This document shows positions 51,839-63,993 of a DNA stretch of 64,000 bases, in pieces. Under the pieces are notes generated by a model. That model was given only the letters and a program-made list of their open reading frames with translations, was not told the origin of the DNA and searched no databases. The stretch comes from Caryophanales bacterium (lineage in GTDB: Bacteria > Bacillota > Bacilli > JARBTR01). Where the stretch lies: positions 186,001 through 250,000 of the forward strand of contig JARBTR010000005.1 in assembly GCA_029240105.1 (NCBI GenBank), given 5' to 3'. How positions within the stretch are numbered: position 1 is the stretch's first letter; each line of letters starts with the position of its first letter. Made by a program: the position numbers and the translations under genes.

Positions 51839-54800
51839 TTACATACTCGTTGTTGAAAATGCCATTGGCTCTAAAACATGCAACAATGCATTTGCTGTAT
51901 CGATTGAAGTTAGACACGGAACCCCATTTTCCACAGCTTCTCGGCGAATACGGAATCCATCGCTTTCGATTTGTTTTCTCTTGCTCATCGTGTTAATCAC
52001 CAACTGTACATCTCCTTTTCTAATAAAATCTAAAATATTCGGAGATTCCGCACTAATCTTATTCACGACTTTTACAGGAATATTCAATTCTTTTAGCACA
52101 GCTGCAGTTCCACTAGATGCCATCAGCTGATACCCAATTCCATGTAGTCTTCTTGCTAATTCACGCACCTCTTTTTTATCTTGATCAGAAACAGTTAGTA
52201 ACACGGTGCCGTATTGCTTTACTTGTATACCGCTTGCAACAAGCCCCTTGAAAAGGGCTTTTTCAAAAGTTTTATCTTTCCCCATAACTTCCCCAGTGGA
52301 TTTCATTTCGGGTCCTAATGTAATTTCAACATCACGAAGCTTGGCAAAAGAAAATACAGGTGCTTTTACATATACATCTGTGCTTTCAGGATGAAGACCT
52401 GTTTCGTAACCAAAATCCTTTAGATTGGCACCAAGAATTACTTTTGTTGCTAAATTAGCCATTGGCACGCTCGTAATTTTACTCAAGAATGGAACGGTTC
52501 TACTCGAACGCGGGTTTACTTCTAATACATATAACTCGTCCTCTGAGATAATAAATTGAATATTGAGAAGTCCAATAATCTGTAATCCCTTAGCAATTCG
52601 AATCGTATAATCAACAATTTTGTCTTTTATTTCAGGCGAGATAGTTTGAGATGGGTAAACCGCAATTGAATCACCAGAATGAACACCTGCACGTTCGATA
52701 TGCTCCATGATTCCAGGAATATAGACCGTCCCTCCATCAGATATTCCATCTACTTCAATTTCTTTCCCGGTCATGTAACGATCGATTAGTACCGGTTGCT
52801 CTGGGTTGATTCTCACTGCATTTTCCATGTAATACAGTAATTCCTCTTCTTTATATACAATTTCCATCGCTCGTCCACCTAGGACATACGATGGGCGAAC
52901 TAAAACCGGGTAACCTATTTCATTTGCAATGTTAACTGCTTGTAAAACAGAAGTAGCCGTTTTACCTTTTGGCATCGGAATGCCAATCTCAGTAAGTACT
53001 TTTTCAAACTTATTGCGATCTTCTGCTCTATCTAAGTTCTCAAGTGAGGTTCCTAAGATTTTAACGCCCCGTTCTTCAAGCGCAGCAGCTAAATTAATGG
53101 CTGTTTGCCCCCCAAATTGAACGATAACTCCTTTTGGTTTTTCTAAATCTACAATGTGCATCACATCTTCTGTCGTTAGCGGCTCAAAATACAATTTGTC
53201 TGAGATACTGAAATCTGTTGAAACCGTCTCAGGGTTATTGTTGATAATGATTGCTTCGTATCCAGCTTGCTGAATCGCCCAGACGGAATGAACAGTAGCG
53301 TAATCAAACTCAACGCCTTGTCCAATGCGGATCGGACCTGAACCAAGCACAATCACGCTCTCTTTTTCAGTTACAATCGACTCATTTTCATCCTCGTATG
53401 TTCCATAAAAATAAGGTGTTTCTGATTCGAACTCTGCCGCGCAAGTGTCTACTGTTTTAAATACTGGAACGATGTCATGCTCTTTTCGAAGATTATAAAT
53501 TTCAATCTCCTTGCAATCCCAGAATTGTGCTAATGTTCTATCGGAGAATCCTAGTTTCTTGGCAGTCTCCAAAACTTCTAAATCATTCTTATTTTCTTTG
53601 ATATTTTTTTCATAGCCGATGATATTTTCTATTTTTTTCAAGAAGAAACGGTCAATCATCGTCCAATCGTAGATCTGCTCTAAAGAAATTCCACGGCGTA
53701 TTGCTTCCCCTATATAAAGAAGTCTTCTATCATTTGCCTTACGAATTTTCTTTTCTAGATAAATTGAATCTATTTTTTTATCTTCATCCTTCAATTGGAT
53801 ATGAAAATACCCCGCTTCCAAAGAACGAACAGCTTTCAAAATTGATTCTTCGAATGTACGCCCAATTGCCATAACTTCCCCAGTTGCCTTCATTTGCGTA
53901 CCAAGTTCACGATTTGCCTTTTCGAATTTGTCAAATGGGAATCTCGGAATCTTTGTTACGACATAATCAAGCGCCGGCTCAAAGCATGCATATGTTTTGT
54001 TAGTCACGGGGTTAATCATTTCTTCTAGAGTTAGACCCACTGCAATTTTTGCTGCCAATTTCGCTATTGGATATCCTGTCGCTTTCGATGCTAATGCTGA
54101 GGAACGACTTACACGAGGATTAACCTCGATAATGTAATAGTCAAAACTAAACGGATTGAGGGCCAACTGAACATTACAACCACCTTCTATACCCAGAGCT
54201 CGGATGATTTTTAAGGATACATTCCTTAAAAGTTGGTATTCACGGTCACTCAGTGTCTGCGAGGGGGCTACAACGATTGAATCACCTGTGTGTACACCAA
54301 CGGGGTCAATGTTCTCCATATTACAAACCACAATGGCATTATCGTTCGCATCACGCATGACTTCGTATTCTATTTCTTTATACCCAGCGATACTTTGCTC
54401 TAAAAGACATTGAGTGACAGGGCTCATCTTCAGTCCACTTGATACCGTTTCAATAAGTTCTTCTTTATTCGTACAAATTCCACCACCAGTTCCACCAAGC
54501 GTAAAAGCTGGTCGAACGATTACAGGGTATCCAATTTTTTCAACGAATTCATAGGCTTCCTCAAGCGTATGGATGATTTCACTTTCAGGAACCGGTTCAC
54601 TGATTTCATTCATCAAAGTCCGGAAGAGTTCTCGATCCTCCGCTTTTTTAATTGCATCAAGTCGCGTTCCAAGTATCTCAACACCATATTCTTTTAGGAT
54701 TCCTGACTCTGCTAGTTCTACAGCAAGATTCAAACCTGTTTGGCCTCCAAGGGTTGGTACCAATGCATCTGGTCGTTCTTTTCGTATGACGCCTGAAACG

Positions 54801-55018
54801 AACTCCAACGTCAGCGGTTCAATGTAGACCTTATCAGCCATTTCTGTATCAGTCATGATTGTCGCAGGGTTAGAATTCACCAGAATTACTTTATATCCTT
54901 CCTCACGAAGAGCAATGCACGCTTGTGTACCTGCATAATCAAATTCAGCGGCTTGTCCAATGACAATCGGCCCTGAACCAATAACAAGAATGGTTTCAAT
55001 ATCTTTACGTTTAGGCAT
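51839..55018 (-). CDS. carB: Carbamoyl-phosphate synthase large subunit
   Basis: A 1059-residue enzyme. Duplicated ATP-grasp halves are visible through twin motifs [20 protein letters not shown] (N-terminus) and [18 protein letters not shown] (near 555) and twin GGQT segments. The C-terminal MGS-type allosteric domain ends the protein. Makes carbamoyl phosphate for PyrB. Overlaps carA by 8 bp. Confidence 0.96.
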   Translation of the reverse strand: MPKRKDIETILVIGSGPIVIGQAAEFDYAGTQACIALREEGYKVILVNSNPATIMTDTEMADKVYIEPLTLEFVSGVIRKERPDALVPTLGGQTGLNLAVELAESGILKEYGVEILGTRLDAIKKAEDRELFRTLMNEISEPVPESEIIHTLEEAYEFVEKIGYPVIVRPAFTLGGTGGGICTNKEELIETVSSGLKMSPVTQCLLEQSIAGYKEIEYEVMRDANDNAIVVCNMENIDPVGVHTGDSIVVAPSQTLSDREYQLLRNVSLKIIRALGIEGGCNVQLALNPFSFDYYIIEVNPRVSRSSALASKATGYPIAKLAAKIAVGLTLEEMINPVTNKTYACFEPALDYVVTKIPRFPFDKFEKANRELGTQMKATGEVMAIGRTFEESILKAVRSLEAGYFHIQLKDEDKKIDSIYLEKKIRKANDRRLLYIGEAIRRGISLEQIYDWTMIDRFFLKKIENIIGYEKNIKENKNDLEVLETAKKLGFSDRTLAQFWDCKEIEIYNLRKEHDIVPVFKTVDTCAAEFESETPYFYGTYEDENESIVTEKESVIVLGSGPIRIGQGVEFDYATVHSVWAIQQAGYEAIIINNNPETVSTDFSISDKLYFEPLTTEDVMHIVDLEKPKGVIVQFGGQTAINLAAALEERGVKILGTSLENLDRAEDRNKFEKVLTEIGIPMPKGKTATSVLQAVNIANEIGYPVLVRPSYVLGGRAMEIVYKEEELLYYMENAVRINPEQPVLIDRYMTGKEIEVDGISDGGTVYIPGIMEHIERAGVHSGDSIAVYPSQTISPEIKDKIVDYTIRIAKGLQIIGLLNIQFIISEDELYVLEVNPRSSRTVPFLSKITSVPMANLATKVILGANLKDFGYETGLHPESTDVYVKAPVFSFAKLRDVEITLGPEMKSTGEVMGKDKTFEKALFKGLVASGIQVKQYGTVLLTVSDQDKKEVRELARRLHGIGYQLMASSGTAAVLKELNIPVKVVNKISAESPNILDFIRKGDVQLVINTMSKRKQIESDGFRIRREAVENGVPCLTSIDTANALLHVLEPMAFSTTSM

Positions 55019-56147
55019 TTGAATGAACCTCCTTATTAGCGGCTTCTATCCCAAAAACATTTACGTTTTCTAAATTACTCTTATTTTTCTCCATAATTTC
55101 AATAAATTGGTCAAAAAGTCCGTTCTCATCTTCTGGACCTGGTGAAGCTTCTGGGTGATATTGCACCGTAAATGCTGGGTAATCAAGGTGACGTAGGCCT
55201 TCGATACTCCCATCGTTTAACGCAACATGCGTAACTTCTAGGCGCGTATTTTTCAGTGATTCCGAGGTCACTGTGAATCCATGATTCTGGGATGTTATCG
55301 AAACTTTTCCTGTCATCAAATTCTTAACAGGATGATTTGAACCTCTATGTCCAAACTTCATTCTTTCCGTATCTGCACCTACTGCCAGCGCAAAGAGTTG
55401 GTGACCTAAACAAATTCCAAACAAAGGGATTCTGCCGATTAAGTTACGAATCAATTCAATTGCTTCAGGTACATCTTTTGGATTACCCGGCCCGTTTGTC
55501 AGCATGATTCCATCAGGCTGAAGACTTAGCACTTCCTCTAATATCACGTTATATGGAAGTACATGACAGGCACATCCTCGTTTATTTAGCTCTCTTAAAA
55601 TCCCATGTTTCATTCCCAAATCTATAATAACTACCCGGTGACCTTCCCCTGGACTTTTATATGGACTCTTTGAAGACACTCGAGAGACTTGTTTGGTATC
55701 AAATTCTTCTGCTTTTATTTTTTTCATAACATCATCGACATCCAAATCAATTGAACAGATGCGACCTTTTAAAGTTCCGTGCTTTCGAATTATTCTCGTC
55801 AATTTTCTTGTATCGATTCCCATTAAACCAGGGATATTCTTTGTTTTCAAAAATTCATCTAATGTCATTGCGGAGCGCCAATTTGAAGGCATTTCACATA
55901 ATTCCTTCACAATCAATCCGTGAATGGCAGGTTCTATCGACTCAAAATCATCACGGTTTATCCCGTAGTTCCCTATTAATGGATACGTCATCGTAACAAT
56001 CTGCCCACAGTAAGATGGATCCGATAAAATTTCCTGGTAACCCGTCATTCCCGTATTAAAAACAACTTCACCTGATAAATCACAATCTGAGCCGAAGCCT
56101 AGTCCAACAAAAACTGTTCCATCTTCTAAAACCAACTGTCTTTTCAT
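55011..56147 (-). CDS. carA: Carbamoyl-phosphate synthase small (glutaminase) subunit
   Basis: About 378 residues. Class I glutaminase with nucleophile motif [12 protein letters not shown] near residue 240 and a [13 protein letters not shown] histidine-glutamate motif near 335. I chose the ATG at 56147, which overlaps the pyrC stop codon (TAATG) after GGAGG. Supplies ammonia to CarB. Confidence 0.95.
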   Translation of the reverse strand: MKRQLVLEDGTVFVGLGFGSDCDLSGEVVFNTGMTGYQEILSDPSYCGQIVTMTYPLIGNYGINRDDFESIEPAIHGLIVKELCEMPSNWRSAMTLDEFLKTKNIPGLMGIDTRKLTRIIRKHGTLKGRICSIDLDVDDVMKKIKAEEFDTKQVSRVSSKSPYKSPGEGHRVVIIDLGMKHGILRELNKRGCACHVLPYNVILEEVLSLQPDGIMLTNGPGNPKDVPEAIELIRNLIGRIPLFGICLGHQLFALAVGADTERMKFGHRGSNHPVKNLMTGKVSITSQNHGFTVTSESLKNTRLEVTHVALNDGSIEGLRHLDYPAFTVQYHPEASPGPEDENGLFDQFIEIMEKNKSNLENVNVFGIEAANKEVHSNA

Positions 56148-57436
56148 TACACTTCGCCTCCCTGTTCCCAAACACTCTTTCCATTAACAATTGTTAAGGT
56201 TGGCCAACCTTGACAAACCCAACCCGCAAAAGGCGTATTTTTTCCTTTTGATGCAAACGTGTCTGGATTGATTTTTTTACTACTATTTAAGTCAATCACG
56301 GTGATATCTGCTTTCATTCCTACCTTTAAAATCCCTACATCATCAAGGGAAAATGCCTGTGCTGGTTTCCCCGTTAGCCAGTCGACTAATTGCTTTAGTG
56401 TACACTTTTCTTTTTTCACGAAATTTGTATACAACAAAGGAAACGCAGTCTCTAAACCCACTATGCCAAAAGGGGCTTTTTCTATACCTTGAGCTTTTTC
56501 CTCAGCTGTGTGTGGTGCATGATCCGTTGCAATGAAATCGATAGTTCCATCAAGTAACCCTTCAATTAAAGCCTCTTGATCTTCTTTATTACGTAAAGGA
56601 GGGTTCATTTTATAATTTGCATTATCACATGGGATGTCTTCGTCACTTAAAAGTAAGTGATGTGGTGTAACTTCAGCAGTAATTTTTGCTTTTGCTTTTT
56701 TAGCTTCTCGAATAATACGAACTGATTCTTTCGAGCTGACATGGCAAACATGATATTGACATCCGGTTGCTTCAGCCAATAGAACGTCTCGCGCTATTTG
56801 AACTGACTCACAAATGGAGGGGATACCTCTAAATCCATGTTTACGAGAAAAAACACCATCATGAACAACTCCCTCATTCATTAGTGATTTATCCTCACAA
56901 TGCGCAACAATTACCTTATCGACTGATGTTGCAATTTTCATTGCTTCAACCATTTTTCCAGCTTCTTGTACACCAACACCATCATCTGAAAAGGCAAAAG
57001 CTCCAGCTTTTTTCAAACCTTCAATATCTGTTAAGCTTTCACCTTTTTGAAGTGTTGTTATCGATGCGTAGGGTAAGACTTTTACAGAGGCACTTTTATC
57101 TAAACGTTTCTTTAATGCGTTTAAATTTTCAATAGAATCTGGAACAGGATTGGTGTTCGGCATACACGCTATAGTTGTGAATCCACCTTTAGCAGCTGCT
57201 AATGTCCCAGATGCAATTGTCTCTTTATATTCAGCACCTGGTTCACGTAAATGTACATGTAGATCAATAAAGCCTGGAGAAACGAATTGCCCGTTTACAT
57301 CAATAACTTTATCCAATTTCTTTATTTGAATGTCAGTTGAAATTTGAACAATGACATCATTTTTAATTTTTATATCACATGAAATCATTTTGCCTTCATC
57401 ATCGAGCACCTTACAATTTTTTAAGATTATTCCCAT
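56147..57436 (-). CDS. pyrC: Dihydroorotase
   Basis: A 429-residue type I amidohydrolase cyclising carbamoyl aspartate to dihydroorotate. The metal motif [10 protein letters not shown] is near residue 60, with further ligands in [13 protein letters not shown] and ATDHAPH. Directly after pyrI, coupled to carA. Confidence 0.95.
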   Translation of the reverse strand: MGIILKNCKVLDDEGKMISCDIKIKNDVIVQISTDIQIKKLDKVIDVNGQFVSPGFIDLHVHLREPGAEYKETIASGTLAAAKGGFTTIACMPNTNPVPDSIENLNALKKRLDKSASVKVLPYASITTLQKGESLTDIEGLKKAGAFAFSDDGVGVQEAGKMVEAMKIATSVDKVIVAHCEDKSLMNEGVVHDGVFSRKHGFRGIPSICESVQIARDVLLAEATGCQYHVCHVSSKESVRIIREAKKAKAKITAEVTPHHLLLSDEDIPCDNANYKMNPPLRNKEDQEALIEGLLDGTIDFIATDHAPHTAEEKAQGIEKAPFGIVGLETAFPLLYTNFVKKEKCTLKQLVDWLTGKPAQAFSLDDVGILKVGMKADITVIDLNSSKKINPDTFASKGKNTPFAGWVCQGWPTLTIVNGKSVWEQGGEV

Positions 57437-57461
57437 CTTCGAATCCTATCTTTTTTATATT

Positions 57462-57893
57462 TTAGATTGTAATTTCTTTCTGAAAATCCTCACAATAACA
57501 GCATTTGTAGGTTTTTGTTTTACCATCTACTAACTCAAACTTATGTGATACATTTTTTTCAATTGATGTAATGCATCTTGGGTTTTTGCAAATGATAACG
57601 TCCTCCACCTTGTTAGGTAATTGAACATTTACTTTTCGAATTGTTCTACCACCATCTATAAAACTAATCGTAATATTCGGATCAATCAGCCCTATTTTTG
57701 CTAGATCAAATTCTATTAAATCCTGAATTTTAATAATGTCCTTTTTCTCATATTTCTTACTAGGAACATTTGATATTAGGGCAACTGGAAAGGATGCTTT
57801 ATTTAGTTTGAGATATTTCATTAACCTAAACCCTAATCCAGCTGTTATGTGGTCAATGACTATTCCCTTTTTTATGGATGTGACTGTTAGCAT
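57462..57893 (-). CDS. pyrI: Aspartate carbamoyltransferase regulatory subunit PyrI
   Basis: A 143-residue regulatory chain. The N-terminal allosteric domain (KGIVIDHITAGLGFRLMKYL) binds nucleotides, and the C-terminal zinc domain carries CKNPRC and KCCYC. All four zinc cysteines are present. PyrI couples PyrB activity to CTP/ATP in Enterobacteria, Archaea and Clostridia; it is not part of the classical Bacillus operon, whose ATCase is an unregulated trimer. Sequence style and lysine/isoleucine richness suggest a clostridial-type origin shared with the adjacent pyrB. Confidence 0.92.
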   Translation of the reverse strand: MLTVTSIKKGIVIDHITAGLGFRLMKYLKLNKASFPVALISNVPSKKYEKKDIIKIQDLIEFDLAKIGLIDPNITISFIDGGRTIRKVNVQLPNKVEDVIICKNPRCITSIEKNVSHKFELVDGKTKTYKCCYCEDFQKEITI

Positions 57894-57957
57894 TTTGTCT
57901 CCTCTTTTCGGTTTTATAATCTATTCCTTCCCAATACTGTTAACAAACATTGTTGTT

Positions 57958-58896
57958 CTATAATTGTTTAAAAGATTCTTGATGTAATATTTTATATAAT
58001 AGCGCCATTCTTACAACCATCCCGTATTTTGTCTGTTTAAAATACATTGCACGGGGGTCAGAATCTACATCGTATGAAATTTCATTTACCCTTGGAAGTG
58101 GATGGAGTATAATCATATTTTTTTTCGCTAGCTTCATTTTTAGAGTATCTAAAATATAGCTATCTTTTAATCGAATATAGTCTTCTTCATTGAAAAATCG
58201 TTCTTTTTGAACACGTGTCATATAAAGCACATCCATGTGTTGAATTGCTTCCTCAAGATTTTCCATTTCTTTATACTCGATTTGATTCTCGTTTAAATAG
58301 TTTTTTATATAGTCAGGAATCTCCAATTCTTTTGGCGATACAAAAATAAAATTAATGTTTGGGTATCTTGAAATATTTTTAACCAAAGAGTGTACTGTTC
58401 TACCAAACTTTAAATCACCGCACAATCCAATAGTTAAGTTATTTAATTTACCCATTTTAGAGCGTATTGTAAGTATGTCTGTCAACGTTTGAGTAGGATG
58501 TTCACGACCGCCATCACCAGCATTAATAATTGGAACTTCAGAATATTTTGAAGCAAAAACTGGTGCCCCTTCTTTAGGATGACGCATAACAATAACATCC
58601 GAATATTGAGCCACCGTTTGTATCGTGTCACGAAGACTTTCTCCTTTTGATACAGATGATGCATTTTGCTCTGAGAATCCAATTACCGCTCCACCAAGTC
58701 GGTGCATGGCAGCCTCGAAACTTAGCCGTGTTCTTGTACTAGGTTCAAAAAAAAGCGACCCCATAATTTTGCCATTTAACGAATTTGCAAAATCAACGGG
58801 TCGCAATATAATTTTCTGAGCAATTGATAAAATCGATTCCTGTTCTTCGATTGAAAAATCCAGTGTGTTGATCAAATCTCTGTTTGTCATTAACAT
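57958..58896 (-). CDS. pyrB: Aspartate carbamoyltransferase catalytic subunit
   Basis: A 312-residue enzyme joining carbamoyl phosphate and aspartate. Motifs: [15 protein letters not shown] (carbamoyl phosphate loop, near residue 45), the 80s-loop lysine in [21 protein letters not shown] and HPLPRV. It is the pyrI-associated type rather than the Bacillus type, judging by [12 protein letters not shown] and the adjacent pyrI. I chose ATG 58896, after GGAGG; the frame extends 42 codons further without homology. First gene of the operon. Confidence 0.93.
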   Translation of the reverse strand: MLMTNRDLINTLDFSIEEQESILSIAQKIILRPVDFANSLNGKIMGSLFFEPSTRTRLSFEAAMHRLGGAVIGFSEQNASSVSKGESLRDTIQTVAQYSDVIVMRHPKEGAPVFASKYSEVPIINAGDGGREHPTQTLTDILTIRSKMGKLNNLTIGLCGDLKFGRTVHSLVKNISRYPNINFIFVSPKELEIPDYIKNYLNENQIEYKEMENLEEAIQHMDVLYMTRVQKERFFNEEDYIRLKDSYILDTLKMKLAKKNMIILHPLPRVNEISYDVDSDPRAMYFKQTKYGMVVRMALLYKILHQESFKQL

Positions 58897-58977
58897 ACTT
58901 TTTCCTCCATTTTTTATTGCCTTCTTCTTCACATTCATTTTTTTCTCCGAGTTAAAACTTATGAATTTCGAAAAAAA

Positions 58978-59078
58978 TACCCTTTGCGTGAGGCGCAAAG
59001 GGTACACATAAATAGAAGACACATTGAATCATGCATCTGCTACTATTATTCCGTAACCTTTTCAGCCTCACAGGACTG
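58978..59078 (-). promoter_or_regulatory. PyrR-type attenuator before pyrB
   Basis: Minus strand: a binding-loop sequence CAGTCCTGTGAGGCTG (complement of about 59063-59078) matches the PyrR site consensus AGTCCAGAGAGGCT with two changes. It is followed by an 11-bp perfect terminator stem, TACCCTTTGCG/CGCAAAGGGTA (58978-59004) and a T run. UMP-bound PyrR would favour termination. pyrR itself is not in the window. Confidence 0.85.
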
Positions 59079-59150
59079 AAGTTAAAGGACAATTTGATTT
59101 TTAACAGTTTACTTTTTAAAAGTGGCTATGTCAATATAATCTTTTCTAAA

Positions 59151-59179
59151 AAACACGCTTCCTAATTGGAAACGTGTTT
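59151..59179 (-). terminator. Terminator of glmM
   Basis: Stem AAACACGcTTCC/GGAAaCGTGTTT followed by T on the minus strand, ahead of the pyr leader. Confidence 0.75.
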
Positions 59180-59188
59180 CAATTTAAA

Positions 59189-60535
59189 CTATTTTAATTC
59201 CATTTCTGCTTTAACGACTTCAACAATTTTGTTTACATATCGTTCACAAGCATCCTTATCTAGTGCTTCAACCATTACACGAACCAATGGCTCTGTTCCA
59301 GAAGGTCTTACAAGAACTCGACCGTTCCCATTCATATCCCTCAAGACTTCTTCAATAGCAGTAGCCACTTTTGCATTCGATGTTACACCAAACTTATCCG
59401 TTACTCGTACATTTACAAGTTTTTGTGGATAAATTTTCATTTCACTTGCAAGTTGAGAAAGTGGTTTATTTGTCATTTTCATAACATTCAGAAGTTGCAA
59501 CCCTGCCAATAAACCGTCGCCTGTTGTATTCAAATCCATAAATATAATATGTCCGGATTGCTCTCCGCCCAGATTATAACCGCCTTTTCTCATTTCCTCA
59601 ACAACGTAACGATCTCCAACTGCCGTTTGTGCGCTAAGAATTCCGGTAGCCTCTAGCTGCTTATAAAATCCTAAGTTACTCATTACTGTAGAAACAACTG
59701 TGTTTTGTTTCAATATGCCCTTTTCCTTCATGTATTTTCCGCAAATATACATGATCTGGTCGCCATCAATAATGTTTCCTTTTTCATCAATTGCTTGCAT
59801 TCGATCTGCATCGCCATCAAATGCCAACCCAACGTGAGCTCCCTTTTCTTTTACAAAAGAAGCTAGCGCTTCAGGATGAGTCGATCCACAATTAACATTA
59901 ATATTGGTACCGTTTGGAGAAGATCCCATAGAAGAAATATCGGCATCTAAATCAGCAAATAATTGTGTTGCAAGAGATGACGCTGAGCCATGTGCACAGT
60001 CTATAGCAATGTGTATACCCGAAAAATCAGTTTCAACTGTTTGTTTTAAGAAGGCCAGGTACTTTTGACCGCCTTCGAAATAATCGTTAATGGTTCCAAT
60101 TCCATCACCAACAGGTCGTGGTAGTTGATCATCAACCATATCAAGATACTTTTCTATTTCATTTTCTTGATCATCTGTTAGTTTAAACCCATCAGGACCA
60201 AAGAACTTAATTCCGTTATCTTCAAAGGGATTATGAGATGCAGAAATCATTACACCACATGCTGCACCTAATGCTCGTGTCAAATAAGCAACTCCTGGTG
60301 TTGAAATAACACCTAGACGTATTACTTCCGCTCCAATTGAAAGAAGTCCTGCCATAAGAGCCGATTCTAACATTTTCCCAGAGATACGAGTATCTCTTCC
60401 AATTAAAACTTTCGGTTTTTCAGCACTTTGTGACAGTACATATCCACCAAATCTACCTAATTTAAAAGCCAACTCTGGTGTGAGTTCACTATTCGCAACG
60501 CCTCTTACACCATCGGTACCAAAATATTTACCCAT
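59189..60535 (-). CDS. glmM: Phosphoglucosamine mutase GlmM
   Basis: About 448 residues. Converts glucosamine-6- to -1-phosphate for peptidoglycan precursors. [15 protein letters not shown] start, the phosphoserine loop [12 protein letters not shown] near residue 100, the metal loop DGDADR and the sugar loop GGEQSGH are all present. I chose the ATG at 60535, after AAGGAG. Its usual partner glmS lies 11 kb further on, beyond the pyr operon. Confidence 0.95.
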   Translation of the reverse strand: MGKYFGTDGVRGVANSELTPELAFKLGRFGGYVLSQSAEKPKVLIGRDTRISGKMLESALMAGLLSIGAEVIRLGVISTPGVAYLTRALGAACGVMISASHNPFEDNGIKFFGPDGFKLTDDQENEIEKYLDMVDDQLPRPVGDGIGTINDYFEGGQKYLAFLKQTVETDFSGIHIAIDCAHGSASSLATQLFADLDADISSMGSSPNGTNINVNCGSTHPEALASFVKEKGAHVGLAFDGDADRMQAIDEKGNIIDGDQIMYICGKYMKEKGILKQNTVVSTVMSNLGFYKQLEATGILSAQTAVGDRYVVEEMRKGGYNLGGEQSGHIIFMDLNTTGDGLLAGLQLLNVMKMTNKPLSQLASEMKIYPQKLVNVRVTDKFGVTSNAKVATAIEEVLRDMNGNGRVLVRPSGTEPLVRVMVEALDKDACERYVNKIVEVVKAEMELK

Positions 60536-60594
60536 TACAATCTCCTTATATCTGGGATAGATCAGTTCTTCTATTGCCCTTTGATATTTAATCA

Positions 60595-61821
60595 TTATTT
60601 TTTTATCAGTTCAATGGTTATTTCTTCTGTAGACAAATTCCAGCTTACATTTTCAGGACCTTCAACTTGTACTTTTACAGATTTTTTTCCAGATTCAAGA
60701 TTTGAACCATCCACCGTAATAGTAAATTGATTTATTTGAACTGCATTCACGTTTTGACTTAATCCTCTAATAGTTAAATCTACTTTATCTCCGTCTGGAA
60801 AATTCACATCAAATTTTTGTGTATCAACATTTAAAACATTTATTGGTATATCCTTTAGAATTTTGGTACCCTCTGCAACAATCGTAACAACAGCTTTTAC
60901 ACTACTTTGAGACGTTTTTAAAATGCCATCAGGTAACGTTAGTTTTACTTCTGTTTCAAATGTTTGAGACTTTCCACTGACATCTATCGGTAGAGTAATT
61001 CCAGTTATATTATTAAAAGATGCATCCTTAGAAAAAACTGTCACTTCATTTTCGCTTAGTGATATATTTTCAACTAGAAAACCCTTTTCTGGTTCACCCA
61101 GCAATTTCGTATTAATTGGTAAGGTTTTTGATGGCATATTTAATTTTAAGTTTATTGATACCCTATCAGGTGTTATAGTTACATTTAGTTTATTTGATTT
61201 ACTATCAACAGCAATTAATTTCACTTCGCTTCTCAAATCCTTAGAAATCGGTTCATTCGTATCTAAAACAGCATAAACATGTGCTATTCGTTGAATAACA
61301 TCCTTGCCGCCGATAACTGTTACCTTTTCAGGTAAAACCTTCACTTCAGCAATATTGAAACCTTCTGCTATGTCCTGGTCTTTTAACGAAGTTTCTACAG
61401 GGAATAACTTTGTTATTCTTTCCTGAACATTTATGGTTACAAAACCTGGAATAATGGTTGCCCTTAACTTTTCTGAAAGATTTTTTGTTACAATAGAAAC
61501 CTTTTGGCTACCTATGTCTGGATCTGTTAAATAAATTGCTGCTTGAAAGTCTCTTTGACTTTTAGCTTGTAAAACTATACTTTTTGGCCCAGTAATTTTA
61601 ACATCTACTGTAAGTGGAACCCCTGTAACAACCAAATTATCTTCATCGTAATAAATTTGAACGGGAACCTTCTCAATTACTATTGTTTGTTTTTTTGAAG
61701 TAATTTTAAAACTTCTTAATTTTTGACTTATTTCTGAATTGCTAACTTGTATAAACATAAAAATTGTAATTAAAAATGCGATAATTTTAAGAGCCAGTGG
61801 TTTGTCTAGTATGCTATCCAT
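60595..61821 (-). CDS. cdaR: CdaR (YbbR-domain) regulator of diadenylate cyclase
   Basis: A 408-residue protein with one N-terminal membrane helix ([17 protein letters not shown]) and about four extracellular YbbR repeats. In Bacillus it controls CdaA and forms a complex with GlmM. It overlaps cdaA by 8 bp and precedes glmM by 59 bp, the normal order. Confidence 0.93.
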   Translation of the reverse strand: MDSILDKPLALKIIAFLITIFMFIQVSNSEISQKLRSFKITSKKQTIVIEKVPVQIYYDEDNLVVTGVPLTVDVKITGPKSIVLQAKSQRDFQAAIYLTDPDIGSQKVSIVTKNLSEKLRATIIPGFVTINVQERITKLFPVETSLKDQDIAEGFNIAEVKVLPEKVTVIGGKDVIQRIAHVYAVLDTNEPISKDLRSEVKLIAVDSKSNKLNVTITPDRVSINLKLNMPSKTLPINTKLLGEPEKGFLVENISLSENEVTVFSKDASFNNITGITLPIDVSGKSQTFETEVKLTLPDGILKTSQSSVKAVVTIVAEGTKILKDIPINVLNVDTQKFDVNFPDGDKVDLTIRGLSQNVNAVQINQFTITVDGSNLESGKKSVKVQVEGPENVSWNLSTEEITIELIKK

Positions 61822-62638
61822 TACGTTTTAACCCCCACTTCAATAGGGTTTTATTTGATGATGCATTGTTGTTGGTAATCTCATTTTGTAGTATAGATTT
61901 TAATTCCTCTTCTTTTAAACCTCTATTTAAAACCCCGTGTTTTGCAGTTGAAATATCCCCTGTTTCTTCAGAAACTATGATTGTTAAGGAGTCTGTTTCT
62001 TCACTTATACCAATTGCTGCACGGTGTCTTGTTCCGAGTTCCTTTGATATAATTTGACTTTCTGACAGTGGCAGGTAGCAACCTGCTGCTGCAATTAATC
62101 CCTCAGAAATTATGACTGCACCATCATGTAACGGAGTATTTGGGATAAAAATATTTATAAGCAACTGTGCTGAAATTTCAGCATTTATGTTTGTTCCAGT
62201 ATCAATTTGGGATCTTAGAGATTTTTCCCCTTCGATTGTAATTAGTGCACCGATACGTCTTTTCGCTAAATATGTAGTTGTCTTGATAAGTGAATTAACC
62301 ATATTTTCGGTCGCATCAACTTCTACAATCTTTGACCTCTTAAAAAAATTTGCTCTTCCTAATTGCTCTAGAGCATTTCTCAACTCAGGTTGAAAAATGA
62401 TAATAACAGCCAAGAACCCCCAGTTAATTAACTGGTCTGTAATCTCTTCTAAAATTCCTAAACCAAGCCAATTTGAAACTAGTTTGATTATGATTATAAT
62501 TAAAATTCCTTTTAGTAGCTGGATTGCTTTTGTTCCCCTTACAATCATGAGCAACCGGTATGTAACAAACCATACTAAAGAAATATCTACTAAACTTAAT
62601 ATAATATCCACCATCGAATAATTACTAAATGAAGGCAT
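61814..62638 (-). CDS. cdaA: Diadenylate cyclase CdaA
   Basis: A 274-residue membrane enzyme making c-di-AMP. Three N-terminal hydrophobic helices precede the DAC domain with DGAVII and GTRHRAAIG motifs (near 165 and 196). First gene of cdaA-cdaR-glmM, separated from sigW-rsiW by a terminator. Controls potassium and cell-wall homeostasis in Bacillales. Confidence 0.95.
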   Translation of the reverse strand: MPSFSNYSMVDIILSLVDISLVWFVTYRLLMIVRGTKAIQLLKGILIIIIIKLVSNWLGLGILEEITDQLINWGFLAVIIIFQPELRNALEQLGRANFFKRSKIVEVDATENMVNSLIKTTTYLAKRRIGALITIEGEKSLRSQIDTGTNINAEISAQLLINIFIPNTPLHDGAVIISEGLIAAAGCYLPLSESQIISKELGTRHRAAIGISEETDSLTIIVSEETGDISTAKHGVLNRGLKEEELKSILQNEITNNNASSNKTLLKWGLKRNG

Positions 62639-62740
62639 CTGACTCCCCCTTCCCTAAATTTATTTAATCATTTTATTATATCTCAATTTCTATCCTGACA
62701 AAAGATACCTAACTTTCCAAATAACCCTATAATTAAAAAA

Positions 62741-62757
62741 GGTCATCTAGGATGACC
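62741..62757 (-). terminator. Terminator of sigW-rsiW
   Basis: Perfect stem GGTCATC/GATGACC with a 3-nt loop and, on the minus strand, TTTTTTAATT. Confidence 0.8.
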
Positions 62758-62767
62758 AAATTTACTT

Positions 62768-63367
62768 TTATTTAAAAATACTTTTAATTCTATACCAAAT
62801 CCAGTTAAAAAATTCATTTACCTCTTCAATATCCCCTGTTACTTCCCCAACAGAGGCTAAATATTCTTTTCCATTGATGACAGTGATATTCCCATTCACT
62901 TTTCCTTCAATTTTTAAGTCACCATTCTCTACGATAATATCCTCATTAATAGTTACACCTTTTGGTACAATGACTGTATTGTTTGCAACTTTTAATTGGC
63001 TATTTTTAGTATAACTTAATTGATTTGGCTCAGTTACATACGTGGTTAGTGCCGATCCCATCATCAGGATAAAAATCGCAGCTGCTAAAACAGATGGATA
63101 CTTCCTCACCCAATCTTTAAATTTACTTTTATTTTTATTGGGAAGATTGTTCATTACCTTTTTGGTAAAATTATCAGGAGCTTCTAATACTTCTGGACCT
63201 TCGAGAAAAGTAATACTTTCACTAAGAACAGAGAAATACTCTTCGCAGCAAGTGCATTTTTTCATGTGTTCAAACAATTCTTCGTGTTCTTGATGTGTTA
63301 TATCTCCATCAAGATAATCATGCATCTTCTCTACAAAAACTTCAGAGCATGGTTTCATACTAAACAC
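62768..63367 (-). CDS. rsiW: Anti-sigma-W factor RsiW-like
   Basis: A 199-residue zinc-finger anti-sigma factor (H-x3-C-x2-C type: HEELFEHMKKCTCC near residue 27). One membrane helix (LAAAIFILMMGSALTTYV, near 92) separates it from an extracellular, beta-repeat tail. Expected to be cut by regulated proteolysis under envelope stress. Two bases downstream of sigW. Confidence 0.9.
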   Translation of the reverse strand: MFSMKPCSEVFVEKMHDYLDGDITHQEHEELFEHMKKCTCCEEYFSVLSESITFLEGPEVLEAPDNFTKKVMNNLPNKNKSKFKDWVRKYPSVLAAAIFILMMGSALTTYVTEPNQLSYTKNSQLKVANNTVIVPKGVTINEDIIVENGDLKIEGKVNGNITVINGKEYLASVGEVTGDIEEVNEFFNWIWYRIKSIFK

Positions 63368-63369
63368 CT

Positions 63370-63951
63370 CTAGACATAAGCTAATCTTTTTTTCAATTCT
63401 TCTCTTCCTCTATGAATTCTCGTTTTTACTGTAGCAAGCGGCAAATCCATTACTTCACAAATTTCTTGTAATGAAAGGTTATTGATGTACTTTAATATAA
63501 TTGCAGTTCTATACTTCTCAGGCAATTTGCTGATTGCATTCTGAACTTGGTCCTGAGTTTCATGAATCAACGTTTGCGCTTCGGGCGTCTTTTCTCCAGA
63601 TGGAATTTGAGAATAATAATCTATTCCATCGCTTCCCTCAATTTCCTTGTCCAAATGTACGTCAGGCTTTTTTTTCCTAAGCCTATCTATGCAGACATTA
63701 GTAGCGATTCTATACAACCATGAAGAAAATTTTAAGTTAGGATTAAAGGATTGTATATGTACAAAGGCTTTTATAAATGCGTCTTGAGCAGCATCTTCTG
63801 CGTCTGACTTATTTCCCAAGTGACGATAACATAAAGTATATATTTGGTTTTTAAATGCATTAACAATATTTTCATAGGCATCTTGGTCACCAAGTTGCAC
63901 TTTTTTAACCCATTTTTGGATCATGTCGTTCATCGTATTTCTTAGCACCAT
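63370..63951 (-). CDS. sigW: ECF RNA polymerase sigma factor SigW
   Basis: A 193-residue ECF sigma factor with region 2 (LCYRHLGNKSDAEDAAQDAF...FSSWLYRIATNVCIDRLRKK) and region 4 (LPEKYRTAIILKY...CEVMDLPLATVKTRIHRGREELK). Controls envelope-stress genes. The start may be the ATG at 63951 or the ATG at 63933 (MNDMIQKW), which fits family length better. Neither has an ideal ribosome binding site. Confidence 0.93.
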   Translation of the reverse strand: MVLRNTMNDMIQKWVKKVQLGDQDAYENIVNAFKNQIYTLCYRHLGNKSDAEDAAQDAFIKAFVHIQSFNPNLKFSSWLYRIATNVCIDRLRKKKPDVHLDKEIEGSDGIDYYSQIPSGEKTPEAQTLIHETQDQVQNAISKLPEKYRTAIILKYINNLSLQEICEVMDLPLATVKTRIHRGREELKKRLAYV

Positions 63952-63967
63952 AGCCTTTCTCTAGTTT

Positions 63968-63993
63968 TACGAATATTAATTATAAAAGTTTCA
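63968..63993 (-). promoter_or_regulatory. Sigma-W promoter of sigW (autoregulation)
   Basis: Minus strand TGAAAC (complement of 63988-63993), 16-bp spacer and CGTA (complement of 63968-63971) match the sigma-W consensus TGAAAC-N16-CGTA exactly, 16 bp upstream of the longest sigW frame. Confidence 0.85.
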
